Shown one piece after another: positions 17,612-26,018 of a stretch of 41,879 nt of DNA; position 1 is the stretch's first letter, and every line of letters starts with the position of its first letter. The DNA is from Flavobacteriaceae bacterium (GTDB lineage: Bacteria; Bacteroidota; Bacteroidia; Flavobacteriales; Flavobacteriaceae). Location: the NCBI GenBank assembly GCA_947373225.1, contig CANBWX010000013.1, positions 1 to 41,879 of the forward strand, in the 5' to 3' direction. Below the pieces are notes generated by a model that was given only the letters and a program-made list of their open reading frames with translations, was not told where the DNA came from and did no database searches. The position numbers and the translations under genes are program-made.

Positions 17612-18335
17612 TTGTTTTTCCAAATCTACGTTCTCTTTTTTGATAACTAATGATAGCCTCATATAAATCTTGTTCTTTAAAGTCTGGCCACAATATATCA
17701 GTAAAATATAATTCTGCATAGGCAATTTGCCATAGCAAAAAATTACTTATTCTATGTTCTCCACTTGTTCTTATTAATAAATCTACCTCAGGTAAATTTT
17801 GCGTGTAAAGATGCTCATTTATAATTGAATCGTCAATAGAGTCTATTGAAATTATATTATTTTTAACTTTATCACTTATGTTTTTTACTGCATTTACAAT
17901 TTCTTCTCTTGAACCATAACTCAGTGCCAAAGTCAGCGTCATTCGAGTATTGTTCTTGGTTTTATCAATAACATCATGTAATTCTTTTTGAGCGGATTTT
18001 GGTAAATTTTCTAAATTACCAATAGCATTTAATTTGATGTTGTTGTCTTGCAGGGTTTTAAGTTCTTTCTTTAATGATTTAACTAAAATCCGCATTAAAG
18101 TTTCTACTTCTAGTCTTGGTCTGTTCCAGTTTTCGGTAGAGAAGGCATACAAAGTAAGAAATTCTATTCCTATTTTAGCACAAGATTCTATATTTGACTT
18201 TACAGATTTTGTTCCGCTTTCGTGACCTAAAGCTCTTAAAAGACCTTGTTTTTTTGCCCAACGACCATTGCCATCCATGATGATAGCTAAGTGTTTAGGT
18301 AAATTTGTCGCGTCTATTTTGTCTATTAAATTCAT
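17595..18335 (-). CDS. uppS: Isoprenyl transferase (undecaprenyl diphosphate synthase)
   Basis: Cis-prenyltransferase that extends farnesyl diphosphate with isopentenyl diphosphate to the C55 lipid carrier used for peptidoglycan and other envelope glycans. The 246 residues include the signature HLAIIMDGNGRWAKKQG with catalytic Asp21, the stretch LTLYAFSTENWNRP, and the C-terminal diphosphate-binding RTSGEHRISNFLLWQ and ELYFTDILWPDF. It starts 3 bases after the DUF6089 gene ends and runs into bamA, so lipid carrier synthesis and outer-membrane assembly share one transcript. Confidence 0.96.
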   Translation of the reverse strand: MNLIDKIDATNLPKHLAIIMDGNGRWAKKQGLLRALGHESGTKSVKSNIESCAKIGIEFLTLYAFSTENWNRPRLEVETLMRILVKSLKKELKTLQDNNIKLNAIGNLENLPKSAQKELHDVIDKTKNNTRMTLTLALSYGSREEIVNAVKNISDKVKNNIISIDSIDDSIINEHLYTQNLPEVDLLIRTSGEHRISNFLLWQIAYAELYFTDILWPDFKEQDLYEAIISYQKRERRFGKTSEQIK

Positions 18336-18338
18336 TTT

Positions 18339-19025
18339 CTATTGTGCGCAATAACAAGGCGTGTTCCCAAAAGTATATGTCAGAGTTGCTCCTGAAAAAA
18401 CATACCAATCATTATTATTTATATTTCCAAATCGAAACATTTTCAAATTTTCATTTTTTGGATTACTTCCATCTAAATTATCTGTAAACGTATATCTAGC
18501 ACCAACCTCCAAAGCTACTATTATATGAGGCCAAATGTTCGATTTTATTCCTACATGCATAGGTATTCCTAATGAACCCGCGCTTTGATCTTTTTTTGTT
18601 ACGTTTGATCCTAGTGGAAAGTATAATTCGTCATATCTAAAATAGCTTAATCCTGAATATACATAAGGAGTAATTTTTCTGTCAATGATATGAAGGTTAA
18701 AATCAAAAAAATTAAATTCAAGCCCTAAAGATACTTCTTTTATGCTGTTTTCAAAACGATATCCTCTCTGATTTCGACCTGGCTCATTCGAATCTAAATC
18801 ATTTGCTACAATTTTTGATTGAGTATACGAAAAACGGAAAGCGTGTCTTGGGCTTTTATTCCATTTATAAAGGATTCCGAATGCTGGTTCGTTTGGCGAA
18901 ATGTAAGTAGTTGAGCCAACATCGCCAACGTAGTTGCTTCCGCCTAAAAACACACCAACTTCATGAATTTGTGCGCTCATTGAGAAAAAGAAAAACAAGA
19001 ATATTAGATTGAAAAATTTATTCAT
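18339..19025 (-). CDS. DUF6089 family protein, probable outer-membrane barrel
   Basis: A 228-residue protein with a signal peptide (MNKFFNLIFLFFFFSMSAQ) followed by alternating hydrophobic and aromatic strands (for example HEVGVFLGGSNYVGDVG and ITPYVYSGLSYFRYDELYF), consistent with a small outer-membrane beta-barrel. I recognise the pattern as the Bacteroidota DUF6089 family, usually found next to uppS and bamA; its function is not established. It is the first gene of the uppS-bamA-ompH operon, 3 bases ahead of uppS, and has a good promoter upstream (19043-19071). The context suggests outer-membrane biogenesis. Confidence 0.82.
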   Translation of the reverse strand: MNKFFNLIFLFFFFSMSAQIHEVGVFLGGSNYVGDVGSTTYISPNEPAFGILYKWNKSPRHAFRFSYTQSKIVANDLDSNEPGRNQRGYRFENSIKEVSLGLEFNFFDFNLHIIDRKITPYVYSGLSYFRYDELYFPLGSNVTKKDQSAGSLGIPMHVGIKSNIWPHIIVALEVGARYTFTDNLDGSNPKNENLKMFRFGNINNNDWYVFSGATLTYTFGNTPCYCAQ

Positions 19026-19042
19026 TTAATTAAAATTGCCTG

Positions 19043-19071
19043 CAAATATAATAATTATCAAAAGGAATCAA
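19043..19071 (-). promoter_or_regulatory. Promoter of the DUF6089-uppS-bamA-ompH operon
   Basis: On the minus strand TTG (19069-19071) is followed after 18 bases by TATATTTG (19043-19050), a full match to the Bacteroidota housekeeping consensus TTG-N17-23-TAnnTTTG. It ends about 17 bases before the DUF6089 start codon. Confidence 0.7.
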
Positions 19072-19086
19072 TACGCATTGTTTTAA

Positions 19087-19112
19087 ATGTGTCAATTTAT
19101 TGATAGACACAT
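19087..19112 (-). terminator. Weak hairpin downstream of nadK
   Basis: Inverted repeat ATGTGTC / GACACAT with a 12-base loop, in the gap after nadK on the minus strand. It is followed there by TTTAAAAC rather than a strong T-run, so it is only a possible terminator. Confidence 0.35.
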
Positions 19113-19196
19113 CCAAAATAATTAGTAACAATTATTGATTCTAAAATAGTGAAACGAGGAAAATAAGGATTTTCGTATATGAAGTGTAAAAACAAT

Positions 19197-20081
19197 TTAA
19201 TTTCTTCTGTCTTCACCCCAAAATAATTTGGAACGAAGTGTTTTTAAGAATGTTTCTTCTGGGATTTCGACCATATTTATTTGAAAAGGTGTTTTTTTAA
19301 TCACTAATATGGTTTCATTTTTTACAGAAATAACTCTAGAATCAAGTGAAACCAAATAATGTTCTTCTCTTCCTGAAACTTTTAATCGAATTTCAGTTTC
19401 ATCTTTTACCACAAGCGGGCGCGCATTTAGATTATGAGGAGCAATAGGGGTTATGACTAAACTTTGAACATCAGGTGTTAGAATAGGTCCGCCACAACTC
19501 ATGGAATAACCTGTTGATCCAGTTGGAGTTGCGATAATTAGTCCGTCGGCCCAATAGGAATTTAAATACTCATCGTTCAAGTAGGTTTCTACAGTTATCA
19601 TAGACGTGGTGTCTTTCCGGCTAACGGTAATTTCGTTTAGAGCAAAATTAATGTCCTGAATCGCAATATTTTCTGGTGTGCACGATAAACTTAATAAGGT
19701 TCTTTTAGAAATTGTATATTTTTTATCGATTACGAATTGCATAAATTCAGCAATATTATCTTTTTGAACATTGGCCAAAAAGCCTAAACGACCTGCATTT
19801 ATTCCTAGTATTGGAATGCCAGAATCTCGAACTAAAGTTGATGCTTTCAAAATAGTTCCATCTCCGCCAATGCTAATAAGCATATCAAAACTATTATTTA
19901 ATTCGGAATGTATAGTGAAAGTTTTAAACTCTTTTTTGATTATTTTTTTTTCGTTTAAAATATTCAAAAAATTAGATTCAATAATCATTTCGACATTGTT
20001 TTTTATAAAAAAACTAAAAATGTCTTTTATTATAGGTTCTGTGCTATTTTGATAATATTGACCGTAGATGGCTACTTTCAT
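19197..20081 (-). CDS. nadK: NAD kinase
   Basis: Phosphorylates NAD to NADP in the cytoplasm. The 294 residues contain the diagnostic GGDGT motif (72-76, in ISIGGDGTILKAS), the NE motif in FALNEITVSR, and the glycine-rich TPTGSTGYSMSCGGP near residue 180. The length is typical. It follows a CBS-domain gene on the same strand; the 66-base spacer is almost entirely an octamer word array able to form a 16-bp hairpin, ending 5 bases before the ATG. Translation or transcription of nadK may therefore be influenced by that structure. Confidence 0.96.
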   Translation of the reverse strand: MKVAIYGQYYQNSTEPIIKDIFSFFIKNNVEMIIESNFLNILNEKKIIKKEFKTFTIHSELNNSFDMLISIGGDGTILKASTLVRDSGIPILGINAGRLGFLANVQKDNIAEFMQFVIDKKYTISKRTLLSLSCTPENIAIQDINFALNEITVSRKDTTSMITVETYLNDEYLNSYWADGLIIATPTGSTGYSMSCGGPILTPDVQSLVITPIAPHNLNARPLVVKDETEIRLKVSGREEHYLVSLDSRVISVKNETILVIKKTPFQINMVEIPEETFLKTLRSKLFWGEDRRN

Positions 20082-20085
20082 ATGT

Positions 20086-20149
20086 GTTTAATCGTTGATT
20101 TGTTGATTTGTTTAATCGGTTAAACGAATAACCGATTAAACAAATAACT
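20086..20149 (-). repeat. Octamer word array with 16-bp hairpin, upstream of nadK
   Basis: Eight consecutive 8-base units read on the + strand GTTTAATC, GTTGATTT, GTTGATTT, GTTTAATC, GGTTAAAC, GAATAACC, GATTAAAC, AAATAACT. The stretches 20106-20121 and 20130-20145 are perfectly complementary (16 bp, 8-base loop). The words GTTTAATC and GATTAAAC are shared with the array before tsaB, 13 kb away. The array fills the spacer between the CBS gene and nadK. Confidence 0.75.
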
Positions 20150-20807
20150 ATATATTAAGGTATTTGTCTAAATATTCAGAACGCTCTTTTAATGTATTGA
20201 TGTAATTGTCTTCTGGATGTTCGGATATGATTTCGTAATTATAGCGTCTAAAAGATTGAATAATTTCATTCATTGCTCCAATATTTATTTTTATGGTTAC
20301 TTGAATGCTGTCTGTACCTGTTTCTGATACAAACAAACCAAGAATTTTGCCATCATTGCTTTCTACAATTTGAGCAATTTGACTAACAGAATATTCCAAA
20401 ATTCCTTTTTTGACGATAAGAATTCTTCCTGCCTCTTTTATAAATGGAGTTTCGTGAAAAAATTTGATGACATCTTCAATTTCGTAATAGCCTACATATT
20501 TATTGTTTTCGTCTAATACAGGAATTAAATTAGTATGATTTTTAGCGAAAATTTCTAAAATATCTAGCCAAATCATATTGTTTCTAGCAAAAAATCTTTC
20601 GAAGGAATACCTATAATCAGCAATTTTTTTGTCGTTGTCAAAAGTCTCTATGTCATCAGCGGTAATGCTTCCAATGTAAATTCCTTCTTCAACCACAGGA
20701 AAATGCGAAAAGGTTATTTCGTCAAAAAAGTTTTTGACGGTCGCAACACTTTGTTGGCTATCAATTGCTTTAAAATCATTGGTAATATAGTTAGTAATTT
20801 CTGTCAT
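20148..20807 (-). CDS. CBS domain-containing protein
   Basis: A cytoplasmic protein of about 219 residues with a pair of CBS domains (about residues 1-60 and 70-130; SHFPVVEEGIYIGSITADDIE and TNLIPVLDENNKYVGYYEIEDV), modules that usually sense adenine nucleotides. A roughly 80-residue C-terminal part follows (GRILIVKKGILEYSVSQIAQIVESNDGKILGLFV), which looks ACT-like. I start at ATG 20807; the frame opens 12 residues earlier, but that stretch overlaps promoter-like repeats. It lies directly upstream of nadK, and a sensor of adenine nucleotides beside NAD kinase is suggestive. The function is not established. Confidence 0.82.
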   Translation of the reverse strand: MTEITNYITNDFKAIDSQQSVATVKNFFDEITFSHFPVVEEGIYIGSITADDIETFDNDKKIADYRYSFERFFARNNMIWLDILEIFAKNHTNLIPVLDENNKYVGYYEIEDVIKFFHETPFIKEAGRILIVKKGILEYSVSQIAQIVESNDGKILGLFVSETGTDSIQVTIKINIGAMNEIIQSFRRYNYEIISEHPEDNYINTLKERSEYLDKYLNI

Positions 20808-20813
20808 AAAATG

Positions 20814-20848
20814 GATGCAAAATATTTGATGCAAAATAATCAAAATTA
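20814..20848 (-). promoter_or_regulatory. Direct repeats and -7 element before the CBS gene
   Basis: GATGCAAAATA occurs on the + strand at 20814-20824 and again at 20828-20838, 14 bases apart. A minus-strand TAATTTTG (20841-20848) matches the Bacteroidota -7 element for the CBS gene. The repeats could be an operator or chance; no -33 TTG is seen. Confidence 0.35.
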
Positions 20849-20865
20849 TGCAATAATGGGTAGTT

Positions 20866-20873
20866 TAACTTTG
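20866..20873 (+). promoter_or_regulatory. Candidate -7 element of pdxJ
   Basis: TAACTTTG matches TAnnTTTG, 49 bases before the pdxJ ATG, in the 115-base divergent gap between the CBS gene and pdxJ. No TTG lies at the expected upstream spacing. Confidence 0.4.
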
Positions 20874-20922
20874 TATTTTTGCAATTCAAAATTTTTAATA
20901 AATTAGCCCAAGAATTATTGCA

Positions 20923-21636
20923 ATGACAAAATTAAGCGTAAATATTAATAAAATAGCAACTTTACGAAATGCTCGTGGAGGAAATGTTCCTGATTTATTA
21001 AAAGTAGCAACAGATATTCAAAAATTTGGAGCACACGGAATCACCATTCACCCACGTCCAGATGAGCGTCATATTCGGTATCAAGATGCCCGTGATTTGA
21101 AATCGATAGTTCATACCGAATATAATATTGAAGGAAATCCAGAGAAGTCTTTTATTGATCTTGTTCTAGAAATAAAGCCAACGCAAGTTACGTTAGTTCC
21201 AGACGCAATTGATGCTATTACATCAAATGCTGGTTGGGATACTGTAAAAGACAAGGATTTTCTAACCGAAATTGTTCAGGAATTTCAACGTAACGGAATT
21301 AGAACTTCTATTTTTGTTGATCCAGTTCTTAAAATGGTCGAAGGAGCAAAAATTATTGGAACCGAAAGAATCGAATTATATACCGAAGCTTTTGCACATG
21401 AGTACAACCTTGGCAATAAAAATGGGATTGATTCTTATGTAATATCAGCTATTTTAGCAAATGAACTTGGGTTAGGAATTAACGCAGGACATGATTTGAG
21501 TTTGGATAATATTCAATTTTTTAAACAAAACATTCCAGGTTTGCTAGAAGTTTCAATAGGTCATGCACTTATTTCTGAGGCGATTTATCTTGGTTTGGAA
21601 AACGTGGTAAATATGTATTTGCAAAAATTAGACTAA
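20923..21636 (+). CDS. pdxJ: Pyridoxine 5'-phosphate synthase
   Basis: Condenses 1-deoxy-D-xylulose 5-phosphate with 3-amino-2-oxopropyl phosphate to pyridoxine 5'-phosphate in the DXP-dependent vitamin B6 pathway. The 237 residues are typical in length. The N-terminal LSVNINKIATLRNARGGNVPD and the stretch HGITIHPRPDERHIRYQDA are hallmarks of PdxJ, and GLGINAGHDLSLDN carries the conserved phosphate-binding region near residue 190. It is transcribed away from the CBS/nadK pair and is followed after 61 bases by the large polysaccharide enzyme gene. Confidence 0.97.
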   Translation: MTKLSVNINKIATLRNARGGNVPDLLKVATDIQKFGAHGITIHPRPDERHIRYQDARDLKSIVHTEYNIEGNPEKSFIDLVLEIKPTQVTLVPDAIDAITSNAGWDTVKDKDFLTEIVQEFQRNGIRTSIFVDPVLKMVEGAKIIGTERIELYTEAFAHEYNLGNKNGIDSYVISAILANELGLGINAGHDLSLDNIQFFKQNIPGLLEVSIGHALISEAIYLGLENVVNMYLQKLD

Positions 21637-21647
21637 CATTTTTAATG

Positions 21648-21674
21648 TTGGCACAATAATAGAAGTAAACTTTG
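21648..21674 (+). promoter_or_regulatory. Candidate promoter of the GH18-NodB-GT2 gene
   Basis: TTG (21648-21650) is followed after 16 bases by AAACTTTG (21667-21674), one mismatch from TAnnTTTG, 23 bases before the start codon. The preceding TTGGCAC looks like half a sigma-54 site but no matching -12 element follows. Confidence 0.4.
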
Positions 21675-21697
21675 AAAAAATAATAATAAATTAATTT

Positions 21698-24600
21698 ATG
21701 AACCCTAATCAGATTTTTCAAACCGAGAATAAAGCTCGTTGGTTAACCGTAAAATGGACTGGTAGAGTCATTGTTTTTGTGGCTATTTTTGTTCTTTCGG
21801 TGGTTGTAATTACAATTATAAATGCAGTAAATCCTTCATTGCCACAGATTAAAGACAAGGCTAATGCCTATAGTAATAGACTAAATCCAAATAGTAAATT
21901 TTTACTTCCTTCAAAAGAAAATAAAAAATATTTTGGTTTTGAGAAGTTTTTGATGAAGAAGATTCAAGAAGATTCACTCAAAAAAGTGAAATCTAAAATA
22001 ATAGCTGCAAAGACAATAAGATCTGCTTTTTATGTAACATGGGACAAAGCTTCTCTTGTTGATTTAAAAAGGAATGCTGGAAAATTAAACACAATTTATC
22101 CCGAATGGTTTTTTATAGATCCTGTAACATATAGGCTTCAAACTAGAATCGATCCTGCAGGATTAGCTGTAATGAAAAAGCATAATTTGAGTATTCAACC
22201 TATGTTCACTAATTTCGTGACTAGTAAAGATCGAAACAAAAGAGGTGATTTTAGTGGAGAATTATTGCATAAAATATTAACAGATGCAACCATTAGAAAA
22301 ACGATTATTAACGATATTATTACTGCACTTACAAAATATAAACTTCAAGGGGTTAATGTCGATTTTGAAGAGTTAATAGAGAAAAAAAATGAAGTTTTAA
22401 CTAATTTTCAAAAAGAATTATATCAAAAATTACACGAAAAAGGGTTCATTGTTTCAATGGATGTTTTACCTAATAATGAAGATTTTGATTATAGAGAGTT
22501 AGGTAAAAACAGCGATTATATGATTCTCATGGCCTATGATCAATATCATAGCGTAAATACGCCGGGACCTATAAGCTCTCAAAAGTGGATAGAGGAGCAA
22601 ATGGATATTATGGATAATTATATGCCTGCTTCAAAAATTATTCTAGGAGTTGCTGGATACGGAAGAGATTGGTTTACGGATGGTGAAGGGAAAAAATTTG
22701 CCAATGATATTACTTTTACTAAAGCTATTGATGGAGCAAAATTATCAAAAGCTAAAATAAATTACGATAACGATACTTTTAATTCAAATTACGTTTATTC
22801 AGAAATTAATTCACAAGAAACGTTTAATCATTCGGTTTGGTTTACTGATGCGGCAACTACATTTAATATTTTAAGATTTGCAGATGATTATACCACCGCT
22901 GGTACTGCTTTATGGAGATTAGGCGGAGAAGATCCGAGAATTTGGCACTATTATGGTCGTGATTTAAGTACTCAATCTTTACGAAAACATCCTTTTAATT
23001 TTTCATTATTAAGTACAATCCCTTATGATCCAAATATTAAACCCACACATGTAGGGGAAGGAGAAATGATAAGTATTCTTTTTACCCCACAAAAAGGAAA
23101 GATAAGGTTAGAAATTGATAAAGAAGAATTGCTTGTTTCTGAACAAAATTATTTAACTCTTCCGTCAGGTTACATTTATGAAAAATTTGCCGAAGATGAT
23201 ACTCCAATTGGACCTGGTCACAAAATTATTCTTACTTTTGATGATGGACCCAATGCTGAGTTTACACCTAAAATTTTAGATATTTTAGAGCGAGAGAATG
23301 TTCCAGCAACTTTTTTTGTAGTTGGAATTAATGCACAAGAAAATATTCCTTTACTACAGAGAATTTATAGAGATGGTTTCGAAATAGGTAATCATACTTA
23401 TACGCATGGCAATGTTGCGAAAATGAGCCCGGAAAGAGCTGATCTTGAACTCAAAACTACTCGGTCTTTGATAGAGTGTGTTACGGGGCATTCTACAGTT
23501 TTGTTTCGCGCACCCTATAATGCGGATAGCGAGCCTCAGACTTATGATGAGATTGAGCCACTTGCAAGAGCTAAAAAAGACAATTATATAAGCGTTGGAG
23601 AAGGTATTGATCCCAATGATTGGAATCCACAACATAATGCTGCGATCATATTGTCTGAAACCATAAAATTGGCTAATTCTAGTAATGCAAGCGTAATTTT
23701 ATTACATGATTCTGGAGGAAATTCTAGACAAGCTACTGTTGATGCTTTGCCTAAAATTATTGCTTATTTTAAAAAAAGAGGCTGTAAATTTACCACAGTT
23801 GCTGATTTGATGGGTAAAACCAAAAATGATTTAATGCCTAAAATTGAGTTGTCATGGCAAAATAGAATGAATTTTATTTTTGCGGAAGTATCGTATTGGC
23901 TCAATAAAACAATTTTTTTATTATTTATTATAGGTATCATTCTTTCTATTTCAAGAATGATTATTATTATGATTATTGCCTACATCAGAAAGTTGTCTGA
24001 GAACCGAGAAGAATCTATAATATATGATGATACAATTTTAGAAAAACCATTCGTTTCTGTGATCGTGCCAGCTTATAATGAAGAGATAAATTGTCTTAGA
24101 ACAATAAATAGTTTGCTAAATCAAGATTATCCTAATATTGAGATTGTTTTTATTGATGATGGTAGTAAAGATGGTACTTATGACAAAGTTCGTAACGAAT
24201 TTGCAAACAATCCGAAAGTAAAAACATACACTAAGCCTAATGGCGGTAAAGCGACGGCTCTTAATTTTGGAATTGAAAAATCGAGTTATGAATTCCTAGT
24301 TTGTATTGATGCCGACACTCAATTAAAAAAAGATGCCATCTCTTATTTAATGGATAAATTTTTTATTAGAGATGCCGATAATCATAAAATTATTGATCCT
24401 AATATTGGTGCTATTGCAGGAAATGTAAAAGTAGGAAATGAAGTCAACATGATTACAAGATGGCAAAGTATTGAGTATATAACCTCGCAAAATTTTGATC
24501 GACGTGCCTTTGATTTTCTAGAATGTATAACCGTAGTTCCTGGAGCTATTGGAGCTTTTAGAAAAGATGCAGTTCTAATTGCTGGCGGATTCACATCAGA

Positions 24601-25180
24601 TACATTAGCCGAAGATTGTGACTTAACTATGCGACTTCATGGCAAAGGATATCTGATACGTAATTGTACTTCTGCAATTTCGTATACCGAAGTTCCTGAA
24701 ACGATGAGTCAGTTTTTGAAACAGCGATTTAGATGGAGTTTTGGTGTTATTCAAAGTTTTTGGAAACATAGAAAATCTTTGTTTAGACGTAAATACAAGA
24801 ATTTTGGACTTATTGCGCTTCCAAACATTCTAATCTTTCAAATTATACTACCATTCTTATCGCCTTTGGCAGATTTGATTTTAGTAATAAGTCTTCTATT
24901 TGCTTCAGCAGGAATAATACCAGCTAGTTTTGACAAGATTATTATGTATTATTTAATATTTATGTTAGTTGATATTATCGGTGCAGCCGTAGCCTTTTAT
25001 TTCGAAAAAGAAGACTATAAAAAACTAGTTTGGCTAATTCCTCAAAAGCTAATTTATAGACAATTGATGTATTATATTTTGATAAAATCTTTTAGAAAAG
25101 CAATAAAAGGAGAATTACAAGGTTGGGGAATTCTTAACCGAACAGGAAACGTGCAAGAGTTGGAAAATAAAGAAAAATAA
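21698..25180 (+). CDS. Trifunctional GH18 hydrolase / NodB deacetylase / GT2 synthase fusion
   Basis: A 1160-residue inner-membrane protein. After a membrane helix (about 24-46) comes a GH18-like domain (about 100-430) with the active-site pattern GVNVDFEE (Asp222, Glu224), as in YaaH/SleL-type enzymes. A complete NodB polysaccharide deacetylase domain follows (about 507-710): TFDDGP (513-518), HTYTH (566-570), RAPY (604-607), DPNDW (638-642) and LLHDSGG (His670). Two helices (about 735-765) lead to a GT2 processive synthase: DDG (820-822), DAD (871-873), ED (972-973) and QRFRW (1009-1013), then C-terminal helices. The predicted topology puts hydrolase and deacetylase outside and the transferase inside. 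This matches making, deacetylating and trimming a beta-linked N-acetylglucosamine-like polymer, as PgaB and PgaC do together. The substrate is inferred. Confidence 0.92.
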   Translation: MNPNQIFQTENKARWLTVKWTGRVIVFVAIFVLSVVVITIINAVNPSLPQIKDKANAYSNRLNPNSKFLLPSKENKKYFGFEKFLMKKIQEDSLKKVKSKIIAAKTIRSAFYVTWDKASLVDLKRNAGKLNTIYPEWFFIDPVTYRLQTRIDPAGLAVMKKHNLSIQPMFTNFVTSKDRNKRGDFSGELLHKILTDATIRKTIINDIITALTKYKLQGVNVDFEELIEKKNEVLTNFQKELYQKLHEKGFIVSMDVLPNNEDFDYRELGKNSDYMILMAYDQYHSVNTPGPISSQKWIEEQMDIMDNYMPASKIILGVAGYGRDWFTDGEGKKFANDITFTKAIDGAKLSKAKINYDNDTFNSNYVYSEINSQETFNHSVWFTDAATTFNILRFADDYTTAGTALWRLGGEDPRIWHYYGRDLSTQSLRKHPFNFSLLSTIPYDPNIKPTHVGEGEMISILFTPQKGKIRLEIDKEELLVSEQNYLTLPSGYIYEKFAEDDTPIGPGHKIILTFDDGPNAEFTPKILDILERENVPATFFVVGINAQENIPLLQRIYRDGFEIGNHTYTHGNVAKMSPERADLELKTTRSLIECVTGHSTVLFRAPYNADSEPQTYDEIEPLARAKKDNYISVGEGIDPNDWNPQHNAAIILSETIKLANSSNASVILLHDSGGNSRQATVDALPKIIAYFKKRGCKFTTVADLMGKTKNDLMPKIELSWQNRMNFIFAEVSYWLNKTIFLLFIIGIILSISRMIIIMIIAYIRKLSENREESIIYDDTILEKPFVSVIVPAYNEEINCLRTINSLLNQDYPNIEIVFIDDGSKDGTYDKVRNEFANNPKVKTYTKPNGGKATALNFGIEKSSYEFLVCIDADTQLKKDAISYLMDKFFIRDADNHKIIDPNIGAIAGNVKVGNEVNMITRWQSIEYITSQNFDRRAFDFLECITVVPGAIGAFRKDAVLIAGGFTSDTLAEDCDLTMRLHGKGYLIRNCTSAISYTEVPETMSQFLKQRFRWSFGVIQSFWKHRKSLFRRKYKNFGLIALPNILIFQIILPFLSPLADLILVISLLFASAGIIPASFDKIIMYYLIFMLVDIIGAAVAFYFEKEDYKKLVWLIPQKLIYRQLMYYILIKSFRKAIKGELQGWGILNRTGNVQELENKEK

Positions 25181-25184
25181 GAAA

Positions 25185-25946
25185 ATGCTTTATTCAAAGA
25201 TAGAAGGTTCAGGCAAACCGCTATTAATTCTTCACGGATTTCTAGGGATGTCAGACAATTGGAAAACCATGGGAGTGCAATTCGCAGCTCATGGTTTCGA
25301 AGTACATTTATTAGATTTGCGAAACCACGGACGAAGCTTTCAATCTCCTGATTTTTGTTACGAATTAATGGTTAAGGATGTTTATGACTATTGTGAAGCT
25401 AATAATCTAGAAAAAATTGATATTCTCGGACATTCAATGGGCGGGAAAACGGCAATGCTTTTTGCAACAATTTATCCAGAGATAGTCGAAAAATTAATAG
25501 TGGCGGATATTGGTCCAAAGTTTTACCCGCAACATCATCAAGCTATTTTAGGGGGGTTGAATGCTGTTGATTTTTCAGTAAAACCAAGTCGAAACGAAGT
25601 TGAAGAAATTCTTTCGCAACATATAACTGATTTTGGGACGAGACAATTTTTGATGAAAAGCCTATATTGGCAAGAGCCGGGACAATTGGCTTTTAGATTT
25701 AATTTGGCAGTTTTCAATAATAATATGGACGAAATAGGAAAGCCGCTTCCTGATAACGCAGTTTTCGAGAAACCAACGCTTTTTATTCGTGGCGGAAGTT
25801 CCAAGTATATTCTAGATGAAGATTTTGAAAATATTAAATTGCATTTCCCTAATTCGAAAATCGAAACTATTCCAAATGTTGGTCATTGGCTTCATGCCGA
25901 AAATCCTAAACTTTTTTTTGAAATAACGAGTTTATTTTTAGAATAA
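25185..25946 (+). CDS. Alpha/beta hydrolase (YbfF-like esterase)
   Basis: A 253-residue cytoplasmic alpha/beta hydrolase. The nucleophile elbow is GHSMGG with Ser84, the oxyanion-hole region LHGFLGMSDNW lies near 17-26, and the catalytic His is in NVGHWLHAE near residue 236. The short-chain esterase YbfF has the same plan (RNHGRS near 47-51; SMGGKTAM). It begins 4 bases after the fusion gene ends, so the two are probably co-transcribed; a link in function, such as removing acyl groups, is possible but unproven. A strong bidirectional terminator follows. Confidence 0.88.
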   Translation: MLYSKIEGSGKPLLILHGFLGMSDNWKTMGVQFAAHGFEVHLLDLRNHGRSFQSPDFCYELMVKDVYDYCEANNLEKIDILGHSMGGKTAMLFATIYPEIVEKLIVADIGPKFYPQHHQAILGGLNAVDFSVKPSRNEVEEILSQHITDFGTRQFLMKSLYWQEPGQLAFRFNLAVFNNNMDEIGKPLPDNAVFEKPTLFIRGGSSKYILDEDFENIKLHFPNSKIETIPNVGHWLHAENPKLFFEITSLFLE

Positions 25947-25973
25947 GAAATAGTATTGAACCAAAATTTCATA

Positions 25974-26002
25974 AAAAACGCCACTTTTTGAGTGGCGTTT
26001 TT
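25974..26002 (+). terminator. Bidirectional terminator between the hydrolase and the Lys-rich gene
   Basis: A 12-bp stem (AAAAACGCCACT with AGTGGCGTTTTT) with a 5-base loop. T-runs on both strands let it serve the + strand hydrolase operon and the minus-strand gene at 26019-26291, which converge here. Confidence 0.9.
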
Positions 26003-26018
26003 AATATGTAAACAAAGA

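Noticed and set aside
17612..17725. Upstream part of the BamA reading frame
   Set aside because: It lies inside uppS and would place about 40-70 residues before the signal peptide.
19026..19196. tRNA or small RNA gene in the DUF6089-nadK gap
   Set aside because: No cloverleaf or CCA-like end; only a promoter and a weak hairpin are visible.
21648..21654. Sigma-54 promoter (TTGGCAC)
   Set aside because: No TTGC-type -12 element at the required spacing; a Bacteroidota-type promoter explains the region better.
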